From Heterohyrax brucei (Eukaryota; Chordata; Mammalia; Hyracoidea; Procaviidae): a stretch of 64,000 nucleotides of DNA. The translations under genes were made by a program, and so were the position numbers. The DNA lies in assembly GCA_028571685.1 (NCBI GenBank), contig CM053162.1:66576351-66640350 (forward strand). Reading direction: 5' to 3'. The notes below the pieces were generated by a model. The model was not told the DNA's origin and did no database searches. It saw only the letters and a program-made list of their open reading frames with translations. Positions 56,580-64,000 of this stretch are shown in pieces (the first letter of the stretch is position 1; the number at the start of each line of letters is the position of its first letter).

Positions 56580-59325
56580 TAACATTGATATCATAGACGT
56601 TAGTGAGCTGAAATGGGCTGGTTTTCTCCATCTTGAATCCAACAATTATATGGTCTACTGTACTGGAAATGAGAGTTTGATGACGAATGGCATTGCATTC
56701 ATCATCAAAAAGAACATTTTAAGATTTATCCTGAAGTACACTACTGTGAGGGATTGGATAATGTCTACATGCCTACAAGGAATACCAGTGAACACAAGCA
56801 CTATTAAAATTTACATACCAACCACCAAGGCCAAAGATGAAGAAACTGAAGACTTTTCCCAACGTCTGCAGCCTGAAATCGATCAAACATGTGATGTGGA
56901 TGTATTGATAATTACTGGTGATTGCAATCCACAAGTTGGAAACAAGGAAAAAAGAACTATAGTTGGAAAATATGACCTTGGTGATAGAAACAGTACTGGA
57001 AATCATGCGATAGAATTTTGCAAGACTAACATCTTCATTGCAAATTTCTTTTTCACCAACATAAATTGGTGAGTATACACATGGACTTCACCAGGTGGAA
57101 TACACAGGAATCAAATTTACTACATCTGTAGAAAGAGACAATGGAAAAGCTCAATACCATTAGTCAGAAAAATGTAAGGGGCCAATCATAGTACAGGCCA
57201 TCAATTTACTCATATACAAGTTTGAATTGAATCTGAAGGAAATTATAAAAAATCCATAACAGCCAAAACACACCCCTCCTTGAGTATCTCCATCTCAAGA
57301 ATAGACTTGATGAGTTGAACACTAATGACTGAAGACCAGATGATTTGTGGGGTGACATCAAGGACATCATACATGCCAGGGTCATACATGAAGACAGCAA
57401 AAAGTCTTTAAAAGGACAGAAAAGAGAGAAAAGACCAAATTGGATGTCAGACTCTAAAACTTTCTCTTCAAAATCAACTAACCAAGGCAAAAGGAAGAAA
57501 TGAAGTAAAAGAACTGCACAGAAGATTTCAAAAGGCAGCTCAAGAAGACAAAGTGCAGTAGCGTAATGACTTGTGCAAACAACTAGAGATTGAAAAAAAA
57601 GTGAAGAACATACTCTGCATTTTTCAAGCTGAAAGAACTGAAGGAAAAAAAAATCCAATCCTTGAATTGCAATAGTGAAGAATTCTACCAGAAAAATATT
57701 AAATGATACAGGAAGCATCAAAAGAAGATGGAATAAAAACACAGTCATTATACCAAAAAGAATTGGTTGACATTCAACCATTTCAAGAGGTAGAATATGA
57801 TCAGGAATCTACAGTACTGAAGGAAGAAGTCAAAACAGCACTGAAGACTTTGACAAAAAACAAGGCTCCAGGAATTGGTGGAATATCAATCGAGATCTTT
57901 CAACAAATGGATGCAGCTCTGGAAGTGCTCACTTGTCTGTGCCAAGAAATTTGGAAGACAGCCACCTGGCCAGCTGACAGGAAGACATCAGTATTAAGGC
58001 CTGTGCCCCCAAAAGGTGACCCAATCAGGCATGGAAACTATCGAACAATATCATTACTATCACATGCAAGTCAAATTTAGTCAAAGATCATTCAAAAGTG
58101 AATGCAACAATATATTAACAGGGGACTTCCAGAAATTCAAGCTGGATTCATAAAAGGGCCTGGAACCAGGGATATCACTGCTGATGTCAGATGGATTTTG
58201 GTTGAAAACAAAGAATACTAAGACAGATGTTTGCTTATGTTTCATTGACTCTACAAAGGCATTTGACTCTGTGGATCATAACAAACTATTGACAACACTG
58301 TAAACAATGGGCATTCCAGAACACTTAATCATGCTCATGAGGAATCTATATGCGGATGAAGAGGCAGTTGTTTCAAAAGAAATAGGACATAGGTTTAAAA
58401 TCAAGAAAGGTGTGCTTCAGGGTTCTATTTTCCACTATGCCAAGCCAAGTGCCCTCGATATATTCCAAGCAAGTAATCCGAGAAGCTGGACTATACGAAG
58501 AAGAATCAGGCATTAGGATTGGAGGAAGAGTCATTAACAACCCGCTTTATGCAGATGACACGACCTTGCTTGCTGTAAGTGAAGCGGACTTGAAACACTA
58601 ACAGGTGAAGATTGAAAACCACAGCCCCCAGTATGGAGTACCTGTCAATATCAATAAAACAAAAATTCTCACAACTGGGCCAAAAAGCAACATCACAAAA
58701 AATGGAGAAAATATTTAAGTTGCCAAGGAATTCATTTTTCCTGGATCCATAATCAACATCCATGGAAGCCAGCCAGCCAAGTGCCGTCGAGTCGCAGCAG
58801 TCAAGAAATCAAAGCAAGCATTGCATTGGGAAACTGCACTGCAAAAGACTTCGTTCAAATGTTGAACAGCAAAGAAATCACCTTTAAGACTAAGGTGGAC
58901 CTGTCCCAAATTGTGATACTTTTAATTGCATCATTTGCATGTGAAAGCTGGACAATTAATAAGGAAGACAGAAGATTAATTGATGCCTTGAGTAGTGTTG
59001 GAGAACGATACTGAATATATCTTGGACTGCAAAAAGAATGAAGTGATATGTCTTGGAAGAAGTATAACCAGAGTTTGCCTTGGAAATAAGGATGGTGAGA
59101 CTCTATCTTACATGCTTTGGATACGTTGTCAGGAGGGATCAATCCCTGCAGAAGGACATCATGGCTGGCAAAGTAGAGGGTCAGTGAAAAAGAGGCAGAC
59201 CCTTGATGAGATGGATTGACACAGTGACTACAAAAATAAACTCAAAAATAAAAGTGATTGTGGGCATGGAGCAGGACCAAGCAGTGTTTCTCTATGTTGT
59301 TCCCAGGGTTGCTGTGAGTCAGAAC
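56580..59325 (+). mobile_element. RTE/BovB-clade LINE, most domains recognisable
   Basis: The endonuclease is in the frame 56650-57072 (ITGDCNPQVGNKE). Reverse transcriptase blocks follow: GDPIRHGNYRTISLL (about 58015-58060), GFIKGPGTRDI (about 58145), and the catalytic YADD intact at 58548-58559 (NPLYADDTTLL). The C-terminal region is near 58781-59014. Multiple frameshifts and stops, so inactive. 5'-truncated at the start of the endonuclease. Two 20-26-nt tail insertions lie inside (58438-58457 and 58770-58793). Confidence 0.92.
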
Positions 59326-59329
59326 CAAT

Positions 59330-61000
59330 GCAAAGGCATGTCACAAAAGATTCACCTATACTGGATATTTTATGTGAAAAGATTCATACGACTTGTGTGT
59401 TTTATGATCAGATTTTTTTAACATTGTATAATGTTTTTAAGCTTCATTCATATTGCAGCATGGATCAGTACTTTATTGGTAGAGTGATATTCTGTTGTAT
59501 AGATAAACAACATTTTTGTTTGTTTCTTTAAGTCATTAATCAGTTGATGGGTAGTTGAGTTTTTCTGTTTTTAGTATTATGAATAATGCTGTGACCATAA
59601 GTTTTCATTCCTCTTGAATACATACCTAGGAGTTTAATTGCTAGGTCAAATTATGACTCAGTGTTTAAGTTTTAAAGGAACTAACTATTTTACAAAGTGG
59701 CTACACCAGTGTTACATTCACAGTGTTTGACGTCTCTAATTTCTCTGTATCCTTGCCAACACTTGCTATTATCCGTCTTTTTGATTGTACTCATCCAGGA
59801 GAGTGTTTGAAGAGAGATCTCATTACAGTTTAAATTTGCATTTCTTCGATAGACAATGATGCTGAGAATCTTTGTGTTTTAGTGACCATTTGTGTATTTT
59901 ATTTGATGAAATATCTATCTAATCCTTTGCCTGTTGTTAAATTGGGTTATCTTTGTGTGGGTCATATTTTAGTGTTCCTGAAAGTGTCCTTCAAAATACA
60001 AAAATTTCTCGTTTTCATTATGTATAACTCATACTTATTTGTTCTTTTGGTGTCATAGCTTAAAAACATACTGATCCAATGTCACAAAGTTTTACGTCTA
60101 TGTTTTCTTCTGTGACTGTTAAGGTTGTGTGTCAAGTTGGCTGGGCCATGATTCTCAGTGGTCTGGCAGTTATGATGTAGTTTGTCAGTCGTATGGTGAT
60201 ATGATCTCTTCTGTGATGAGATTTGATGTAACATGATTCTTTCCATGATAGAGTCTTCTGTGAGTAGCCACTCCTTAGAGGTGTGGCCTACACTGAAGGT
60301 AAATAGACTGTCTGGCATAGTTCTCAGGGTTTTGTTCACTCTGAATCCTGCATCAGGCTCTTGTTCTTCTGACCTCCAGTTCTTGGCGCTTGAGCTAGCA
60401 GCTTGCCTGTGGTCGTGCTCGCTAATCTTGAGATTTGAAGTCTTCAAAGTCTATAAGCAAACACTCTGTTGTTTAGATCTGCTGATATTGGGTTCACCAA
60501 CCACTGCAGCTAGGTGAATCAGGAAGAGCCTCCAGCTTGACCTACAGATCTGAGAACCTGCAGCCTCTACAATCATGCAAGCTATTTCCTTGATATAAAT
60601 CTGTTGATATAGATACTTACGTGCTTCACTGGTTTTGCATCTCTAGAGAACCCAGCCTAAGACATATTCTAAGAGATTCATAATTATAGCTTTTAAATAT
60701 AGCACTTTGATTCATTTTAACTAAATATTTGCACAAGATATGAAGCAAGAGTCGAAGTTCCTTCCTGGTGTGTGGCTATCCAGTTGTTTCATCACAATTT
60801 GCAGGCCGGATTTTTCTTACCCCATTGACCAGCTTCAGTACATTTGTCAAAAATAAGCTGAATTTATTGGTGAACTTGCAATTTTATTTCATTTACCTCC
60901 TAGCCTATCCTTATGCCAGTATCACATTGCCTTAAATATCATAGCTTGTAAGTAGAACTTTTGTAGTTTGGGAATTCTGCCCTGCCTTTTGTGAGGACCA
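59330..61000 (-). mobile_element. Old L1 ORF2 3' part, antisense, split by an LTR
   Basis: 59330-60116 ('cctaggagtttaattgctaggtc', 'tttacaaagtggctacaccag', 'ttgccaacacttgc') is antisense L1 C-terminus. It resumes at 60665-61000 ('gtgtggctatccagttg', 'ttatgccagtatcacattgcc'). The split is exact enough to show a later insertion. Confidence 0.8.
60117..60664 (+). mobile_element. MLT2-like ERVL solo LTR nested in L1
   Basis: It starts TGTTAAGGTTGTGTGTCAAG and ends 'tctctagagaacccagcctaagaca', that is TG...CA, with 'catgcaagctatttccttgatataaatct' before the end. No internal genes. I could not confirm a target duplication. Confidence 0.7.
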
Positions 61001-61064
61001 GTGGAAACTTATGACATCCTTGTGAGTGAGAGGGAGATACGGACTGGACTGCTACTCTCAGCTT

Positions 61065-61605
61065 CAGGAGGGTCTGAGGCAACTGAGACTCAGGAATTTT
61101 GCCCAAAGTCATATGAGTATAACTGTTGTGGCTGATGTACATTCCAGGATTTGACTTCTAAACAAATGAGGTTTCAGTCTAGAAGGCAGACCGAATTCTT
61201 CAGTGGGAGATTGATATTCTAAATTCGGTTACATCCTTTGGCTTGGACATTCAGTGTGCTTATACTTGCTTACTTTATCTTGTTTCCATTGACCTTTTCT
61301 GAGAAATGACTCACATTTGACCTTTTCTAGATCAGAAATTGACACGAGAATCCAGAGAACGCTTGGGGTATGTTGTGATATAATCCTAGAAAAGCACATA
61401 AATGGCATTATTCTTTGAAAGTGCTTTTTAGGTTAAGCTTCACTCCACTGTTATCATGTTAGGCAGGCTTGGATTTTTAGACCAGTTTCTTTCTTTCTTT
61501 TGATACATGAGCAAAGTGATGTCCAAGAAAGTTCAGGATTTCTTCAAGGTCAGCAGCAGAGCTGGGATTGGCTTCTAACTCCTTCAAAACACTTTTTCTT
61601 TTTCT
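61065..61605. mobile_element. Two MIR-type fragments with unassigned DNA between
   Basis: 61065-61175 ('ggcaactgagactcaggaattttgcccaaagtcatatgag') and 61490-61605 ('gtccaagaaagttcaggatttcttcaaggtcagcagcagagctggg') fit the MIR core. 61176-61489 holds nothing I recognise. Confidence 0.6.
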
Positions 61606-61609
61606 TTTT

Positions 61610-62880
61610 ATTTAACATGACTAAGTGAAAATGTACATTCCCTTATAAATTTACATGCCCACTTATATGCAGCTTCCACTGCTCTCCCTGTTCGGTGACA
61701 GCACATTATTCCTCTCTGCTCCATACATGTCTCATCCTCCCAACAGCCTCCTTTCCGCTCCTCTACACCCATTCTCCTTCCTCCAGCCAGAGGTCAGTAG
61801 GATGATATCCTATAGATATATAGAACCATAAAGTGCAACCAATATATGGTCACTCTGCATTGCCAAGTCCAATCCATTCCTGTCCAAAGAGTGGACCTTC
61901 GTTATAATTTATGGGTAAGGGCAGAATCACGGCCGGGGGTCTTGCTCTCAGGGGAACTCCAAAACCGCTGGACCATCAGTTGAGGTCTTTTAGTGGAGAT
62001 CTCATGATGAACCCCTTTTTATTCTTGTGTTGCCAGTGAGACTCAACCTAGTGAGCTCCATCGTGGCTATCACTGGTGGTGGCCGGGTACCATCCGGTTC
62101 TTCTGGTCCCAAGTCGATGAAGGTACCCACTCTTGTGGGTCTCTCTGTCTTCTAGGTTGTCTTTACCGCATGTCATTTTGGTCCTCGGTGAGCATCCGTT
62201 CCTGCTGAGTTGGGACCATTTGCTGTGCCCTTGGATGGCAGCTTGGCAGCTTTTAAGACCCCAGACGCCACTCACCAATGTGGGCTGCAGAGAGCCCTCT
62301 TAGCAAAATGCTGGTTTTGCCAACTGGCCTCGATTTCACCTAAGAGCATGGTCCCCTGCCCTCTGCCTGAGCTACTCTATCCTTGCAATATTGGGTTAAG
62401 ATGGAAGGAGTACTCAAGTTATGCTGAAGTCCACTTAATGTTGTTCTTGTTTCTAATGTGTGCTATCGCCGCTTTCTCCCAACCAGATTTCTAGCAACTA
62501 TCTAAACTAAACCCTTCTCCCCTCCCCCTCCCTCCCTCCCCTCCCTTGCAGCTGTCAAAGAGTCTTTTCTTCTATACACAAGTCTGTTTGGGAGACCTTA
62601 TCATAGAGGTCTCATACAGTATTTGTCCCTTTGTCACTGACTACTTTCACTCAACATAATGCCTTCCAGTTGAAACCAGGTTAGGAGATGTTTCCTGGAA
62701 TCATCATTATTCTTTATCATTGCGTAGTGCTCCATTGAGTATATGTACCATAGTTTATCTATCCATTCTTCTGTTGTAGGGCATCTGGGTTGATTCCATC
62801 TTTTTGTTATCATGGACTGTGCTGCGATAAACATTCTTGTGCATATGTCCGTTGGTGAAAACACTTTTTCTTATAGATCA
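61610..62880 (-). mobile_element. L1 3' end, antisense
   Basis: 3'-UTR at 61610-62340 (compare 55530-56255). ORF2 C-terminus follows on the minus strand at 62864-62634 (KLWYIYSMEHYAMIKNN). The linking region has a C-rich simple stretch at about 62520-62548. Truncated. Confidence 0.88.
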
Positions 62881-63594
62881 TTTTAGCAGAGCTCGTTGTG
62901 GGGAACACTTATATATTACCTTTTTATGTGAAAGGAGGTGGTCAACTCCATTTTGGTCTATTTATTAAGGAGAGACCAGTGGGATTTGAGTCTTTTGACA
63001 TTTGTTTCTTAGCTTCCTCTGTGTCAATTCATTTGGTGTGAAAAAGTGAAGAATCTGACTTTGTATCCCATCAGCTTGCAGACAGCATGCATGACTCAAT
63101 AAAGGTTTCTTCTCCGCCATGGACATGGCTCATAGTTCAGCACTCCTGCTGGGGATTAAAGAGTGTCCAGGGATGTTGCCTTCAAATAGAGAAGGCAGCA
63201 GAAAGAGTTCCAAGTGTTTGACTTGTTTAGCAGAGCAGCCTTACCTTGATGTTTTCGGCTTAAGCTCAAGGCAAAAGAAAGATCCTTGAACCAGTGATTA
63301 GAACAATTCATTACTCCTGGCCTCACCATAAGCAAAATCTGAGTGTTACTCTAAAATGAAATTTAATCCTATCACAGGAGTGAGCAAAGTAGTTTCGTTC
63401 ATGAGGTTACACACGCTTCAGTGGAGGCTTAAATCCTTTCTCACAGTGCATCAAATCAGGGATGCAGCAAGCAGGGTCCCCTGGGACTGCTATTTAGATG
63501 CATATTCACTTTGTATTGCCAAGCTGGCCAGTGAGGTGATGCTAGTCTTTGAGGGTGCAATCTAAGTTTTAGTAGATTCTACCCACAGCGAATT
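62881..63594. other. Unassigned DNA
   Basis: No gene or recognisable repeat. Confidence 0.4.
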
Positions 63595-64000
63595 TTGAAG
63601 AAGTATAAAGAACTAGATTTTGAGATCAGAAATATTTAAATGGTAATTTTGACAGTTTCTGCTGGTGTGAGATTTGGCAAACAACTTCTCTGCATACATT
63701 TCATCAGTGATAAAATGGTCCAGTATCTCACTATCATTCTGAGAATCAAAGAGAAATATTTATGACTTTCTTACCACAGAACAGGGGAAAGAGACTGGGA
63801 CAGGCCCTTGAGAAGCAACTGTTTGGATGTCTGCGTTCTGACTCACTCCTTTAGGGACTGTGTGCCTGGATGCGGCACATTTCATCTGCATCTGGGTTTC
63901 TTTCTGTTTAACCTCCCATAAAATGATGCAATTCATATCTATCATTCAGAGTTTCTTTTGTAATGAGCAATTTTTTGAGAATGTCCAGCATCCCCCGAAT
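63595..64000. other. Possible MIR (63595-63725), then unassigned
   Basis: 'gaactagattttgagatcagaaata', 'gtgagatttggcaaacaacttctctgc' and 'catttcatcagtgataaaatgg' are weakly MIR-like. Confidence 0.4.

Overview
The window is mammalian genomic DNA that is mostly interspersed repeats. The repeats point to an afrotherian, most likely an elephant. There are more than twenty tRNA-derived SINEs of the AfroSINE type, usually ending near GACTCAACGGCAATGGG. There are many RTE/BovB-clade LINE copies with the matching 3' end, L1 copies sharing one 3'-UTR type, and a SINE with a tRNA-Gly head and an RTE-like tail. I name the organism from repeats I recognise, so manatee or hyrax is not strictly excluded.

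The coding content is a piece of the REG (regenerating islet-derived C-type lectin) locus. (1) An apparently intact REG1 gene on the + strand has coding exons at 11721-14549, predicts 163 residues and keeps all six conserved cysteines. (2) A broken REG1-like gene lies on the + strand at about 23365-25592. It has a SINE inside exon 3, a shortened exon 4, a remnant of exon 5, and a composite SINE/hAT insertion in intron 5. (3) A complete but dead REG3-type gene lies on the - strand at 35140-37344. All five coding exons are recognisable, with in-frame stops in exons 3 and 6, a lost cysteine and a lost terminator. Order and orientation resemble the human REG1A - REG1CP - REG3A interval on 2p12.

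Layout: 1-11 kb RTE, L1 and SINE copies; 11-15 kb REG1; 15-17 kb a MaLR LTR/internal cluster; 18-23 kb L1, RTE and SINE copies; 23-26 kb REG1 pseudogene; 26-35 kb SINEs, MIR, a MaLR LTR and the tRNA-Gly SINE; 35-37.4 kb REG3 pseudogene; 39-49 kb RTE, L1 and LTR pieces; 52.4-56.3 kb an L1 with its reverse transcriptase region deleted; 56.6-59.3 kb an RTE with most domains recognisable; 59.3-61 kb an old L1 split by an ERVL-type LTR; 61.6-62.9 kb another L1 3' end.

The least expected structures are these. A 392-bp hAT-like element sits inside an AfroSINE with an 8-bp target duplication and carries two RFX X-box-like palindromes. Six ultra-short insertions (about 20-78 nt) all hold the same SINE/RTE 3' tail, three of them with good target duplications. 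A 71-bp L1-derived patch is copied into an RTE 0.8 kb away. Intron 3 of REG1 holds a duplicate of the gene's own 3' flank, including a polyadenylation signal. I saw no new multi-gene system, CRISPR array, rRNA or functional tRNA gene. Repeat boundaries are read by eye and are good to about 10-30 bp unless a target duplication fixes them.
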